Below, one piece after another: positions 31,945 through 44,871 of a DNA stretch of 64,000 bases; positions within the stretch are counted from its first letter, which is position 1, and every line of letters starts with the position of its first letter. Under the pieces are notes generated by a model that saw only the letters and a list, made by a program, of their open reading frames with translations, was not told where the DNA came from and made no database searches. The position numbers and the translations under genes are program-made. Source of the DNA: Clarkia xantiana subsp. parviflora (lineage: Eukaryota > Streptophyta > Magnoliopsida > Myrtales > Onagraceae); the NCBI GenBank assembly GCA_036873135.1, contig JAPTYO010000026.1:1530001-1594000 (forward strand), in the 5' to 3' direction.

Positions 31945-32814
31945 TGATGGATATGTGTCCAATTCGGGTTCGTATTTATATTTCGGGCCTCGTAAACATG
32001 TCGAAAATCACATCACGGTTTAAAAACGCCTCCCAAGGGTCGAAACGGTCCAGAAGCGCGTTACGCGCGTCCGGGTTGCGCGGCAAGCCGGACTTCGCCG
32101 AATTGCCCAAATTCGACGAGGTCCGGATTACTCTACGGGTATTACGCGATTACCGTTTACGCGATTACCGTTACGTGTAGAGAAGTCGAGTTCGCGAATT
32201 GCCAATATTGATGACAGTTACCGCTTGCTTTTGAACCGTCATCAAACCGCTCTAAAACCGGGTCCGGTCCCAAGGAAGCCTATAAATAGGAGGCATTGGC
32301 CACCAATTTTCACACATCCTCTCATTTGCCCAACTTTGGCACTTTGAGCTCTGACTTCTCTCTAGAAATATTTTCTCTCTCTAAGATTACCTATTTAGCC
32401 CTATTGTGACTTAGGCATCGGAGAGGGCTCCACTAGCACCACCCCCCCCCCCTCTCTGTGCTAGTACTGGCCTTCGTGCAGGAACCAGCGATCCGTGGCT
32501 AAGACGAGGAAGAGAAATAGGAATAAGATGTGCCCAGACGCTCAAACTTGTGCACAGACCGCCATTTCCTGAGACACATCCGTTCCCCGAGACTCAGACG
32601 CCTCCTGAGACACAACCGTTTCCCGAGACTCAGACGCCTCCTGAGACACAACCGTTTTCCGAGACACCGACCTTTTCCGAGACACAGCGTTAAAACCGAA
32701 CACTCGTCATCGGCATCAGGCAAACACCTTTTCCAGACGAAGGGTGTCAGCCCAAAAACCTGCACGACCTAATCAGACAGACGCGTCCATCCGACCCAGT
32801 TCATCCAGGACGCA
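31945..32814 (+). repeat. Element A right (3') LTR, 870 bp
   Basis: Near-identical to 239-1105; one difference is a longer C run at 32442-32451. Includes the TATA box and the 36-bp repeats. Confidence 0.92.
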
Positions 32815-32822
32815 ATAGGGTT
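32815..32822. repeat. Candidate target-site duplication of element A, right copy
   Basis: ATAGGGTT, identical to 231-238. Confidence 0.6.
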
Positions 32823-35047
32823 AAAGATATTATTGATAGATTTAGTTACCTAAAAGATTGAGAAAATATACTGTCAGTTATTTTTTTTCCCTATTATAGA
32901 TATTGACAATAAATAAAATATATATAATATATATTGTGCCGATTTTTACTTATATATATATATATTGTTGATTGATTTAATCTTATAGATAGAATTCTAG
33001 CAATAAATATATATATGTTTTATATAGTGCCGAAATATATATATATATATATATATTTTAATATTGGAAATTATTTTATATAATTAATGTTACTTGGTGG
33101 TCAAGTTAAATATATTTGGACGTTAAAACCCTACTTGGGCCACAAGTAAAAATTTTAGCCCAAACTTTAAAATTTTAATTATTGGGCCGATCCAATATGT
33201 TAAACCGGGACGAAATAAAACCGAACTGGATTTTCTCAATCGGTTCGACCTATTCGGGTCGGGTCGGGTCGGACCGGGGTAATTAAGTGAATCTAACCGA
33301 ACCTGTTTTGAGTGTTGAACCGAACCGTATTTTCTTGGACCGGTTCGAACCGAACCAGATTTTAAAATTAAAACCGTACCGAACCGGATTTTGCCGGACC
33401 GAACCGAATCGGATTTTCCGGACCGGACCGAACCGGACTGAACCGAACCGGACCGAAACGGACTGAAATCGACTGAACCGAACAATGTTTTCCAAACCTA
33501 ATTCAAGTCAAATAAAATAGGGAGGTCAAGTTTTAAAATCAAAATGTTTTTGAACCTCGAAATGGACTACACAGTGCTCATAAAGTTACTAACCTTTATG
33601 CCTTGTTTCGATTATGGGGATGGATCTCGGAGAAACATATTTTTGGGACTGGATTAATTAGAGGGCTGAATTGCAATTTTTTATTATTCAATATATATTT
33701 ATGCATAATTAGAACTTGTCTTGACTAAGTCAAGCTATCTGGATATTGCATATTGTGGGCGGAGCCCTGGTTAAATATATGAAATGCACACTAGGATAGA
33801 CATGCTGTGATGGTTGTAAATGCCTAGGATTCATGTCTAGAAGCTTGTGTAAATGAATATAAGCATTAATTGCAAATCAGCCCCTAATGTTTAAAATTAT
33901 TTTAAAACCGAAAACCAGTCGCCAAATATGTATGATTGATGTGAATGTTACATGTTTGACACGTATGCTAGAATGTTGAGGATGAAGTTACATTTGATAA
34001 TTTTCTTGAAAGTAGAATTATGAATACAAGCATGAGTTCTTCGGAACATTAGACGCATGACGCGTAACCATGTGTGTGTGGTAAGGTGAATGTTACTGGC
34101 ATATGATAATTTACATGGGTAGTAGAATTATGTATGCATGAGTGAATTCATCGGAATGATTTTCCAAAACAAAAAGGGCCTTGGGAAAGCCAAGATCGGG
34201 TATGCTTATTTTAAAATTCCCGTTCCGGTAATTTGCGATTAAAACCGTTTTAAGAGACTGATCTATTAGATAGAAGACGAAGATAGTGTGAACTCTTTCA
34301 GAGCCATCTTCCATTGGTTTACTGGTGGTCGGTTGGTTTGGATGACTCAGGAATCATTATTTGTTGGATTCCATCTTAATAGATATTTGATGTATGGAAT
34401 TTTTTCTCAAAATGTTATTGTCTTTCTGATTTTTGCATAATCATCGATATGTTAGTATGAATTGGTTGAATTAGTGCGATTCGATATTCCTCGCAATCTT
34501 GATGGTATGAATAATGATGACTAAATAGAGTACGTGATAAACTCTCTACTACGATTCCGAAAAGTGGTGAGGACAACTACAGATGAATATGGTAGTCTGT
34601 ATGATTTCGACAATGTGAAACGAATGTAATAATTTGTTCCACCAAGAATAGGAGTAGGTTCTTTGATGATCTCAACGCGTATGTGGTGATACATTCAACA
34701 TTGGTCGGAAGGGGTTGAAGAAGACTTCAATAGCGACCAAACAATGTTACAACTTGATGTTCCTTTGCATCCACCACGGTGGAAGCAAGGATGCAAAAGC
34801 AAGAAATGTTTCGGTTGAATGTGATGGTCTTCTTTCTTTTCATGGATGTTGGCGTAAAAAACGCATCGGATCTTTAGAATGAAAGGTCAACATGGAAAAG
34901 ATGTATATGGTTGTCTGATATTGACAAGACTCAATGACCTTGAGCCTAATCAAGTACAGTAACCACAACAGTAAAAGGGAAACCTTCTCTGCTCATCATA
35001 CTGGGTTCGAAAGAAGTCAACCATGATCCGCACATCATAGAGAGAAC
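32823..35047. other. Intergenic DNA between elements A and D
   Basis: AT-rich with TATATA runs to about 33100, then the CCGAACCG simple repeat, then about 1.5 kb without any protein match I can recognise. Part of it may be the decayed 5' end of the copia element seen after 47340; I could not establish that. Confidence 0.45.
33236..33490. repeat. Degenerate CCGAACCG(GA) simple repeat
   Basis: Many copies of 'accgaaccgga' and 'ggaccgaaccg' at irregular 8-20-bp spacing. Frames read across it give GSVRSG-type low-complexity peptides that are artefacts. Confidence 0.88.
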
Positions 35048-35052
35048 TGGAC
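35048..35052. repeat. Target-site duplication of element D, left copy
   Basis: TGGAC, repeated at 45810-45814. Confidence 0.88.
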
Positions 35053-35713
35053 TGATGGGTTTCGATATAGCCGTCAGGCCCATTAACGGCGACTAAACGG
35101 TGAAGAAGGCCCACTGGGCCCCAAAGAGGCTTAGAAGACCAATACGAGGGGACCCGACAAGGTCGGTCCCGACATACGAGCTGAACGCTCCCGATCCTAT
35201 GCCTTTAAGTAGGCCCCGATGATATTCCTTTAAGTAGGCCCCGACGATATGCCTTAAGTAGGCCCCGATATTGAATCCCTGAGAATACTGGCCCTGTCCC
35301 GATGACGAGGGGCCCCGAGCGGTGACCAAAGGAGATAACTCTGGAGTCCCCGACGTCCGTCGGGACTTGCCACCAGAGAACGAGGCCGAGAAACACGCAC
35401 ACTATCAACATAATGGGGAAGTGGCCTGAAAAGACGGAACGTGGGCTACTGGCCGAGATGAACGGAACGTGACAGTTATCTCAACAGGTAACTGAGGTGA
35501 CCCCTTCCCTATATAAAGGAAGGAGTTACCTCAGGATTGATACGTTGATACTTACATACTGATACTTGCCAGTTTACATCAAGATACTCATTTAAGCATC
35601 GGAGAGGGATTCTGGGTCACCGCCCGGTCTATCCCCTTCTTGCAGGATTACTTGGAGTGAAGGAGTTCAGACTTCCGTCAAGAACGTACCAGAGTTCCAA
35701 CCGTGATCCAACA
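35053..35713 (+). repeat. Element D left LTR, 661 bp
   Basis: TG..CA; TATA box TATATAAA at 35510-35517. The U3 holds direct repeats of 'cctttaagtaggccccgatgat' at about 35200-35270. Confidence 0.93.
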
Positions 35714-35734
35714 TTGGCGCCGTCTGTGGGAACG
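35714..35734 (+). other. Primer binding site of element D
   Basis: TTGGCGCCGTCTGTGGGAAC directly after the LTR. Confidence 0.8.
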
Positions 35735-35749
35735 AAGCAAAAAGCAAAA

Positions 35750-37380
35750 ATGGCTTCTACCCGATCGATGGCTGGCAAGCAAAAGAAGAGACAAGGACAA
35801 TCCGGTGGTTCCCGTCACCCTGCTGGAACTTTGAATTCAGGGCCGCGGAGCGCACTGTTGATCGGAATGATCCTCCCCCTGCCGTTTCCCAAACGAGGGG
35901 GCATCATGATGATCGTGAAGATTCCATTCGAAACTCGTCGGAGAGCCGGGAAGAGATCCCGAGGAGGGATCAGGATGCACCTGCAAAGCCAGAATTGGCA
36001 AAGGCTGTAATGGATGCAATGTCATGCCATGCCAGTATCCTTGACCGAAGGGAGGCCGCCAAGAAGAAGGAGGAGGAGTTGCCTCCGCCTCCGCCGATGG
36101 AGAATCGGGACGGGCAGGAGGCCTAACCCGAGCACCAGGACAAGGGCAAGGAGCCCGCTCAGTCGGAGCAGTTCGTGGTAGATGGTCCTGGACCGGTGCA
36201 ACATAGGACCATCCCTCTTAGTGGTCCTATCACCCCCGACCAGGTGGTGAAGATTGTGAACATTTGCATGGGAGACCAGAAGAAGATGATGTCGGAGCTG
36301 AGGGATCGATCCACTCATCCCTTTGTCCCCCGATTGGTGAACACCACTGCCCCGTCGGGGCTAGGTATCCCGACAATCAAGGAGTATGATGACGAGGGAG
36401 ATCCAGTTCGTCATGTCCAGAAGCATGTCATTGCTTGTCTAGGCAGAGCCCCGAATGACGACATAGTGTGCGTTTTGTTCCCAAGCACACTTGGTGAGAG
36501 GGCCCTGACGTGGTTCTTCAGCCTTCCCCCAGGATGCATCTCTAGCTGGACCCAGATGCATGATCGCTTCATCCAGCAATACCATGGCCGTCGGCGTCTC
36601 CTGAAAAGCGCGAGGTCCCTGGCTGAGGTGGTACAGAGGCCCGACGAATCTCTGGCGCATTACTACCAGAGGTACACTGCTAGCGTGGCCGAGATTGATG
36701 AGGAAATGTCGGAGGGAGAGACCATCCGTACCTTCATTCGGAACCTGACTACACTGTATGGTTCCGACCTGATGCACAGCGTGGCTGAGAAGGCTGTGTG
36801 GAACATGGAGGCGCTGTAGAAGAGGGTGAAGCAGCAAATCGACGTCCAAGAGTCGAAGATAGCTGCCAAAGACCTCGATCCTCCAAAATCAAAAAAAGGG
36901 AAGTAGTCGATCAAACCCTCGGACGATCGCAGGAGAAAAGATAAACCCGAGAGCAGTCGGGGTCGAGGCCGTCCCGATCGGAGGGAAGACAAGCGTCCCT
37001 CGAAGCCGAACAAGCGGGAGGACCACTACACTCCTCTCATTTGTTCCATGGGTGCTGTGTTGGTAGTGATGGACCGACATGGTATCGCCAGGTACCCCCC
37101 GAAGAAGGATGGAGAGTCCATGGGAGCTCGCACCAATCGTTATTGTCGTTTCCATCGTGCCAACGGTCACGACACCAACCATTTTCGGGAGTTGAAGAAG
37201 GAGATTGAGAAGCTGATCCAGCGGGGAAAGCTTAAGGAATTTCTGGCTGGGCAACGGGGCCGATCCCGTTCCCGGTCCCGATCGCGGTCCCGTTCCCGAT
37301 CCCGTGGTCGATTCCCGAAGAATGATAAACCTGAGTCTTCCAATGCCCGCAAGGAGAAGCGGGGATCCATTAATGTGATT
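35750..37380 (+). pseudogene. Gag of element D
   Basis: Starts MASTRSMAGKQKKRQGQSGG. A frameshift near 35850 and a TAA near 36124 break the N-terminal part. The capsid-like domain is open from 36130 to 36819 (HPFVPRLVNTTAPSGLG, ALTWFFSLPPGCI, DRFIQQYHGRRRLLKSARSL, IRTFIRNLTTLYGSDLMH) and stops at a TAG (36818-36820); another TAG follows near 36904. From 37048 come CRFHRANGHDTNHF, where the last Cys of the zinc knuckle is Phe, and an Arg-Ser dipeptide tract (about 37258-37310). The frame then runs into VIHGGLAAGGDT and protease. Confidence 0.85.
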
Positions 37381-38852
37381 CATGGAGGACTTGCTGCGGG
37401 AGGAGATACCACGGCATCTTGGGATGTCTACGCTTCTCGGATTCCCATCGCTGTGGTGCTGGGCAAGAGGGCCCGAAATTGGACTCCGAAAGAAGAAATG
37501 GTGATTCCCTTCTCATCGGAGGACCTGATAGGTGTGGAGACCCCGCACGATGATGCTTTGGTCGTGACCCTGAACGTGGATGGGTACGAGATGAAGCGAA
37601 TCCTGATTGATGGAGGGAGCTCCTCCGATATTCTGTTCATGGATGCACTGGAGGCCATGGGAAAAACCAAGAAGGACTTGAAGCCTGCAGACTTCCCGAT
37701 GGTTGGATTTTCTGGCTCTACTTCTTACTCGGTGGGGATGATTACCTTACCGGTTGAATTCGGTAGTGGCTGGAATTCAGAGAAGAGGAACGTGGAATTC
37801 GTGGTGGTCGAGTCCGCGGGGACATAAAATGCAATTATCGGGAGGACCACCATCAACCCGCTGGGGGCAGTTGCCTCAACTGTCCATCAGAAGCTGAAGT
37901 TCCCGACCGACCATGGAATCGGGGAGGTCCAGGGCGATCAGATAGCCTCCAGGAGGTGCTACGTCAATGCCACTCGAAGGAGGAATCGGGAGGCTATGAA
38001 TGTTTTCCAGACTGATGCTGATCCCCGAGAAGAGTTTGGGCGTCCCGCCCCGATGGAGGACTTGAAGGAGGTCGAGATCGATGGACCCCAAAGAAAGGTT
38101 AAAATCGGGTCCGCTCTATCGGAGGAGATGGCCCGAGAATTGATTGATCTATTGAAGGAGTTTAAGGAGCTGTTTGCCTGGTCCCCGAGCGACATGCCAG
38201 GAATCAGCCCCGATGTAATTACTCACGAGCTGAAGATTGATCCCGCGATCAAGCCGGTCACACAGAGAAGGCGCCCGATGGGTGCCGACAAGAAGATCGC
38301 GATCCAGCAAGAGGTGGGTAGGTTGCTCGATTCTGGATTCATTAAGGAGCTCCTATTCTAGACTTGGGTCGCAAATCCAGTCCTGGTGAAGAAGAGCAAT
38401 GGTAAGTGGCGGATGTGTGTTGATTTCCGCGACCTGAACAAAGCATGCCCGAAGGATTGCTATCCGCTCCCGAGGATCGACCAGCTGGTGGATGCCACAT
38501 CGGGACATGAGCTACTGAGCTTTATGGATGCCTACTCCGGCTACAATCAGATCAAGATGTCCAAGGAGGATGCCCCCCATACCGCTTTTTATGCTGATAG
38601 TGACATCTATCATTATGATGTTATGCCCTTTGGACTAATCAATGCAGGCGCAACTTATCAGAGGATGGTGAACAAGCTGTTTGGGGACATGTAGGGGAAA
38701 ACAATGGAGGCCTATGTGGACGACATGCTGGTGAAGTCCCGACAGGCCGAGGATCATGTTCACAACTTAGCCACAGTGTTCGAGCGAATGAGGCTTATCA
38801 AGTTCGCTTGAACCCGACCAAGTGTGCCTTTGGAGTACACTAAGAGAAGTAT
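37381..38852 (+). pseudogene. Protease and reverse transcriptase of element D
   Basis: Protease LIDGGSSSDIL at about 37606-37638; a TAA at 37825-37827 follows VVVESAGT. RT has AWSPSDMPGISPD, a TAG at about 38359 (CAG to TAG before TWVANPV), MCVDFRDLNKACPKD, MDAYSGYNQIK and MPFGLINAGATYQRMVN. A 1-bp deletion near 38692 (GDM then LGE in B) shifts the frame just before YVDDMLVKS, and small changes at 38790-38800 shift it again. MARELIDLL and VKKSNGKWR mark the D-type subfamily. Confidence 0.87.
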
Positions 38853-39760
38853 TTGGGCTTCATGGTGAGCCAGAGGGTAATCGAGGTGAACCCTGAGAAG
38901 TTGAGGGCAATCGAGGAGATGAAGTCCCCGACGAATCATCGGGAGGTGCAGGTGCTGAATGGACGATTGGCCGCGATGAATCGCTTTTTGTCCAAAGCAA
39001 GTGATCGATCCATGCCGTTCTTTGAAGTGCTGAGGGCCAACAATAAATTTGAGTGGACTTCCAAGTGCGAGGAGGCGTTCCAGGCACTCAAGCAGCACCT
39101 CCGCACCCTCCCGCCATTGGCGAAGCCCATCCCAGGCGAGCCACTCTATCTGTATTTGGTTGTTTCTGAATTTGCTGTTAGCTCTGTTTTAGTGAAAGTT
39201 GTAGAGGGTAGCCAAGTCCCCGTTTATTATGTAAGCAAGGCACTCGCCAAGTCTGAAATGAATTATCCCGTCGTTGAGAAGTACCTCTTTGCGTTGATTA
39301 TTACTGCTCGGAAGCTGAGGCCTTACTTCCACGCGCATGAAATTACTGTTTTGACGAATCAGCCCTTGAAACATTTTTTGAACCGACCTGATGCGTCAGG
39401 GAGATTAGTGAAATGGGCAGTGGAGCTTAGTGAGTTCCGCATTCACTTTGCTCCGAGAACGGCTATTAAGGGCCACGCGTTGGCGGATTTCATAGCAGAG
39501 TCTACAGCCCCCGATCTAGAAGAAGCGGGCCCTATAGAGGGGGCAACTATGGAAGTCCCGATAACAGAGTAGTCAGAACAGCCCGATGCTGAAAATACTT
39601 GGGAGATGTACACCGATGGCTCCTCAAACTTAGATGGATCGGGAGCAGGTTTCGTGCTGATACCACAAGACGGAGGCAATCCCCTCCGATATGCCTTGGT
39701 CCAGGGGCGATGCTAGCCTGATCGTGAACCAGGTCCAGGGGCGATACGAAGCAAAGAGCC
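38853..39760 (+). pseudogene. RT connection and internally deleted RNase H of element D
   Basis: Open from 38853 to a TAG at 39570-39572, then MYTDGSSNLDGSGAGFVLIP. At about 39698-39711, roughly 103 bp present in B are missing and 14 bp of filler ('ggtccaggggcgat') are present. The filler equals sequence 34 bp downstream (39732-39745). The lost part includes the NNEAEYEAL block with catalytic acid residues. Downstream, LIVNQVQGRYEAKSPMMKKYL resumes. Confidence 0.88.
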
Positions 39761-41226
39761 CGATGATGAAAAAGTATCTTCGCGAGGTGCAAACCCTGAA
39801 GAAGAGCTTCAAGAGCTTCGATATTGAGGCGATCCCGAAGGAGGATAATGCGGAAGCAGACGCCTTGAGCAAGTTTGCCTTGGGGGCACCCCTTGATGAA
39901 AGTCGGAAGGTGCATTTCTTGGAGAAGGTGATCCTGTCAACCACCGATCAATCGGAGGTATGTGCCATCGAGATCGGAGCAGGGGAGCCCACGTGGATGA
40001 CCCCGATAGTCGCGTATCTGACTACGCGGGCAGTCCCCGATGATGAAGTGGCAGCCGGCAAAATACGCCGAATCGTGCCCAATTATGTGATGGTGGACAA
40101 TCAATTGTACAAAAAGGGATATGTAACTCCCTACTTGAAATGTGTGGCTGAGCCCGACACAGATCGGATCCTTAGGGAGGTGCACGAAGGACACTTGGCT
40201 TGTCATGAAGGTGCCCGATCCATTGTGAGGAAAGTGCTGAACCTGGGCTATTACTGGCCCTCAATGAATAAGGAGGCAACGATGCTAGTTCGATCCTGTG
40301 ACGCTTGCTAAAGGTACGCCCCGAATATCGTGGCTCCAGCTGCCGACCTGACGTCCATCAAGAGTGCTTGGCCCTTCGCGCAATGGGGAATCGATTTGGT
40401 GGGACCCCTTCCAGTTCCAAAAGGTCAGTGCCGATATTTAGTCGTGGCTATTGATTATTTTTCGAAATGGATAGAAGCTAAGGCGTTGGCCAAGACAACG
40501 GGGAACCATATCCTCAAATTCCTCCAGACTCACATCATATCCCGATACGGGATCCCCAAGGTGGTGATCAGCGATAACGGCCCTCCGTTTAACGGGGCCC
40601 AGTGGAAGGAATACTTGGAGGAGCTGAAAATTGAGAATCGGACAGCCTCTGTCCGTCATGCTCAAACCAATGGACAGGTGGAATCAGCCAACAAGATCGT
40701 GATGGACGGCCTGAAGAAGAAGGTCCATTCCTTGAAGGGAAAATGGGTGGATGAGCTGGAAACTGTGCTTTGGGCTATTAGAACAACACCCAAACGATCG
40801 ACTGGGGAGACTCCGTTTGGCCTTGTTTATGGCACGGAAGCAGTTGCTCCAGTCGAAATAGTTGTGGCATCCCATCAGATGAGATATTACGAACCTCTGT
40901 CGAATGATAAAATGAGGCGTCTGGACTTGGACTTGGTCGAAGAGAAGAGGCGGAGTGCCGAGGAGGTCCAGGCTCGGATGCGCTTGGCAACGACCCGATA
41001 TTATAATCGACGAGTCAAATCTCGACACTTCTTTGTCGGGGAACTGGTCTGGCGTCAGAACGAATTTACCTTTTTGGATCGGATCAACAAGATGTCACCA
41101 AAATGGGAAGGACCTTATAAGGTCGTGGGGATGCCTGCTCGAAATGTGTATAAGTTGGAAGACCTCGATGGCAATGTGTTGAAGCATTCTTTTAGTGGCG
41201 AACACTTGAAGAAATGTCATGCTTGA
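39761..41226 (+). pseudogene. Integrase of element D
   Basis: VHEGHLACHEGARS and CDAC; a TAA at about 40309 (CAA to TAA) lies right after CDAC. From 40330 the frame is open for 298 codons with WGIDLVGPLP, VISDNGPPF, VESANK and WEGPYKVVGM, ending SGEHLKKCHA at 41226. All catalytic core residues are present in the open stretch, but the zinc domain is cut off by the stop. Confidence 0.88.
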
Positions 41227-41745
41227 TGTTAAGTCGCCTTCAGTGGTGCAAGTTGTTTGTTAAGTCGCCTTCAGTGGTGCAAGTTGTTTATTGTTTTGAG
41301 CCATCAATGAATAAAGAGGCTGCTTCCGATTAAATCGCCTTAAGTGGTGCAGTTAAATCGCCTTAAGTGGCGTGGTTTCGCTTTAAGTAGCGTGGTTTCG
41401 CCTTAAGAGGCGTGGTTTCGCCCTAAGTGGCGTGGTTTTGCCTTAAGTGGCGTGGTTCCGCCTTAAATGGCGTAGTTTTGCCTTAAGTGGTGGGGTTTCG
41501 CCTTAAATGGCACGATTGAATCGCTTTAAGTGGTGTGGATAAATTTCCTTAAATGGCACGATTGAATCGCCTTAAGTGGTGTGGATAAATTGCCTTAAGT
41601 GGCACGATTAAATCGCCTTAAGTGGTGTGGGTAAAATGTCTTAAGTGATGCGACAAAATCACTCTTAAGTGGTATGATCGAGTTGCCTTATGTGGCGTGG
41701 TTAATTAACCATAGGTGGTGTAGCGATAATCGGAACCGAAAGAGA
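41227..41745. repeat. CGCCTTAAGTGG tandem repeats of element D
   Basis: Units such as 'tcgccttaagtggcgtggtt' (about 22-24 bp) and longer pairs ('aatcgccttaagtggtgtgg' with 'aaattgccttaagtggcacg'). Same position and core as in B, C and F. Confidence 0.9.
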
Positions 41746-41814
41746 TTGATATTATAAAGATCTAAAAGGTTCACAACAAACGAAGGAAATTACAAGGATT
41801 TAAAAATAAAGCGA

Positions 41815-44725
41815 TTAAGCTTGATCCTTGGCAGTGTCGAGGGGAGCAGGGTCCACGAGATCTGTGGCAGAAGGCTCCGCGGTCGGAGGATCGGACCCTG
41901 GAAGATTGGCCGCGGGAGGATCGGACTTTGGGAAATCAGCTGGTGAAGGGTCGACCATCGGGGGCTCAGTCATCGGGAGGTCTGCACTTGGAGGCTCCAC
42001 CGTGCCTTCAGCACTCGCAGCCCCCTCGGGGGTGTTGGCCCCGTCGCTCTCCTCGGAAAGGTTGAAATACCTCTCCGCGAAGGGGGCGAGAGTCGGAGAC
42101 TTGGTGAAGTCGATGGCACCACCATACTCCAGATGGAGCTCCTCGACAGCATTCAGCAAGGTGGTCTCCACCTCCGCCGTACAGAACTTTACCGCGTCCA
42201 CTTGGAAAGCCTCGGAGCCCCGATAATATTCCTGTCCCTTGGCTTCAGCCTTGGCCAGCTTGGTGGAAAACTCGGCGAGTTCCCGCTCCATCTGTCGAGA
42301 CCGATTGGCGAGGACTTTCTCAGCCTCCAACCCCGCCTTGGCGTCCTCAAGGGCCTTCTTCTCGAGGACATGCCTGTCTCGATCCTCCGCGCGCCCCTGC
42401 TGCTCCTCACTAAGCCTTTGGCTCTCCTGCTTCAGCAGCCTCTCAAAGTCGTGGACCTGCCTCAGGAGGTCCCGAGTCTTCTGGTTAAGGAGGGCCTGCT
42501 CCTTAACCAACTTCCCCTTCGACGACTCAGAGGCAGCTAGATCCTCCTTGAGCTTGGCCAAGACCTTGGGGGCCGCCTTGGCTCGCTCCTCCTTCAGGGC
42601 CTCCTCCAAGTCTAGGATATACCCGAAGCAGCGGTGCTGGTCCGCCATTACCTGTAGAAAAGAAGGGAGGTTAGTACATGAGAATATTTTACATTATATA
42701 CTAAGTGTAGAAACAGGAAGCCTTACCTCCACACGGCGAACGGCCATAGTGCGAATGTCCTCTTGGGCCAAGGAGAGTGGAAGCATCATAGACGGCGGAA
42801 CTAAACCTGCCAGCAGGTGCAGACCCAGTTCCGGTGATATATTTTCCCGACGCAGCGGGACCCCCTGCAATGACTCGATCGGGGTCCAGGGAGCTGCCGC
42901 CTGGTTGGGGGCGTAAAGCCGATAGAAGCTCCCGTCAAAGGGGAGAGGAGGAGGAATGACTTGAGCGTCGGTGGTGCGCGCCTCCAAGCCGCCATGAGAA
43001 CCTGTCGTCCCCTCGGGAGTCTGGCTCAAGACCGGCAAAAGCTGCTGTGCCGGAGAAGATGTAGGCAGCCCTTCGGAAGTTGGCTCCAGCGGGGTCTGCC
43101 TCACCCCCCGACGGCGAACCAAGGGCTGGCCTTCGCTCGCCTCCTCAGAAGAATGGGAGACGTCCAGATCAACCACCCGACGGAATTGACCGTCCGTCGG
43201 GGCGTCTTCGGTCCCCGATCTTGTCGGGGCAGGAAGTGACAGGACAGGCTCTCAGACCCGGGCGTCGGAGGATGGCGTCCCTGCGGAAGCTCCAACTCCC
43301 GATCGACCTGCAGCTGGAGGACGAGAAGCTTCAGAAAGAAAATCAGGAAGGCGATCAGGATCCTTACACCAGATGACGCGACGGGAGAGGTACTGGTCCT
43401 TCCCATAATAATTGTAGTAACCCGCTTTGAGAATGCGGGGAGTTTCTCTTGCAGGATGCGTTTGATCCCTTCGATCCGGGCTCCCTTATCGGAGGGGATT
43501 AACTCCTTGGGAATACGCTTCCTGTATAATCGAATTGCTAAGCGGAGCTGTTTACCTTCCTCGGGAGTCTTGGTGTTGAAGATTTGCTCCATCTTCTCCA
43601 CCCGGGCCCGCTTGATCTGCTCCGAAGTCGGAGGTGCTGAGGAGGAGGTGGCCCTCTTCGAAGACTTCCTCTTCCCCGCGAGGCGTTGGACAGCATCGGT
43701 CTCCGCCAGCTTAAGCACAAGATTGGTCAGCAATGATACCTTCTTAGCTGCAAAGACGAAAACGAAAAGTGCAATCAGAATATTACCCAGGGAACGAGGT
43801 TGGAGGGGCCATCAAAGAGCTGACCCCCCGAGACAACATCGAGGAGACGGATCCCGGCCAGAACCAGGTCCCGCTCCACGAGGGAGTTGGCATCGAGGGG
43901 AACGAAAGAATCCCCCCAACGGTAAAGCTGGATGCAGTGGAGAATCTGAAAGTCCTCCTCGGAGTAAGTGTGAAAAGCGGGAGCAGGGTCCGCCTCAACC
44001 TCCCATCGGGGCCACGGGATGGAGCTATTCCGGATGAAGAAATAACTCTTCTTCCAGCCGCTATTGTCGGGCCCCGAGTCAGTAATCAGCCCCCGACCTT
44101 TGGCGACCTTCCATGTGTCACCAGTCCAGCTACATCGGGAGAGCTGCGCCTTGCTCCACTTTGGCATCCGCGGGTAGAAGGCACAGACCCCTACGTCTTT
44201 GCACTTTAGCCCATAGAAGGTCCGGAAGAGTCGGAGGCTGTAGGGCCATTGTTGGCGGAGGCAAAGCACGTGGAAGGCATTCTACACGCGGATGGCATGG
44301 GGGGAGAAAGTAGTCAGATGTGTTTTGTAATATTTACACATCTCGACCATGTCACCACAGAAGGGGAAGCGGATCCCTGCCGATATTTGCCCGGTGGAGA
44401 CAAACACCTCCCCTTCCCGGGGACGAGTGACCATAGAGTCACCCGGGACGCGAGGCCAAGGAAAAGGGAAGTGAGGCTCCCAGGTCGAAGTAATACACCC
44501 CTCCCGGAAAGCTGCATCATAGGCGGTGTCTGAAATCTCATTACAAGCATAGTCGAACTTGAAGGGTTTCCTCCCCCCGGAACTGGACTCACCGTCTGAA
44601 AAGTAATCATGGCAAGAAAAGGCACAGATGATTTCCGCAAAAGTCCGAGTACGTTGATTGAGATAAAAGGAAAAACTATGCTAACAAGTTTCTTCGGAAT
44701 CGAAGGAGGAAATCTTACCAGACAT
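41815..44725 (-). pseudogene. Antisense gene of element D
   Basis: Minus-strand exons: 44725-44719 (ATGTCTG), 44595-43787, 43742-42727, 42651-41815. Exon 2 (809 bp) shows GEVFVSTGQISAGIRFPFCGD, a TGG to TAG at about 44283 within HAIRV-NAF, CAFYPRMPKWSK and DANSLVERDLVLAGIRLLD. Exon 3 has KRKSSKRA and a 1-bp deletion near 43450 that shifts the frame. Exon 4 is fully open (278 codons): MADQHRCFGYILDLEEAL, a long coiled coil (KLVKEQALLNQKTRDLLRQV) and a Pro/Asp-rich tail with repeated DPP units ending KDQA. Introns of 123, 44 and 75 nt occur at the same places as in the other copies. Confidence 0.8.
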
Positions 44726-44871
44726 GTTGAATCGGAGAAGAAAGGATGATCTTGATGGTCGGAGGTCTTGGTCACCGGAGTGCTGAATAGAGACTAGAAA
44801 GGAGAGCTTAAGCTTTTGAAAACACAGAGAATGAAACGGTATAGAAGAACTGAATAGTGCCAAGATTTGGG

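Larger units (their letters stand above)
239..32814 (+). mobile_element. Element A: Ty3/gypsy LTR retrotransposon, outermost, carrying nested B and C
   Basis: The element is bounded by two LTRs that match over their length (239-1105 and 31945-32814), both starting TGATGGATATG and ending ACGCA. A primer-binding-like site follows the left LTR and a polypurine tract precedes the right one. Pol order is protease, RT, RNase H, integrase, with integrase last, which is the Ty3/gypsy order. Gag is nearly absent, pol has stops and frameshifts, and the 3' part holds tandem repeats and an antisense gene relic. B is inserted at 8596/8597, after which A resumes at 30270. Motifs such as DGGSS in protease and VIHGG at the gag-protease border ally it with B, C and D, but it is clearly more diverged. 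Confidence 0.93.

Noticed and set aside
33123..33495. Open frames rich in GSVRSG on the minus strand
   Set aside because: They are translations of the CCGAACCG simple repeat, low in complexity and open in several frames.
35053..35713. D or F LTR as solo LTRs
   Set aside because: Each is attached to a full interior with the proper primer site or polypurine tract, and D has a second LTR and TGGAC on both sides.
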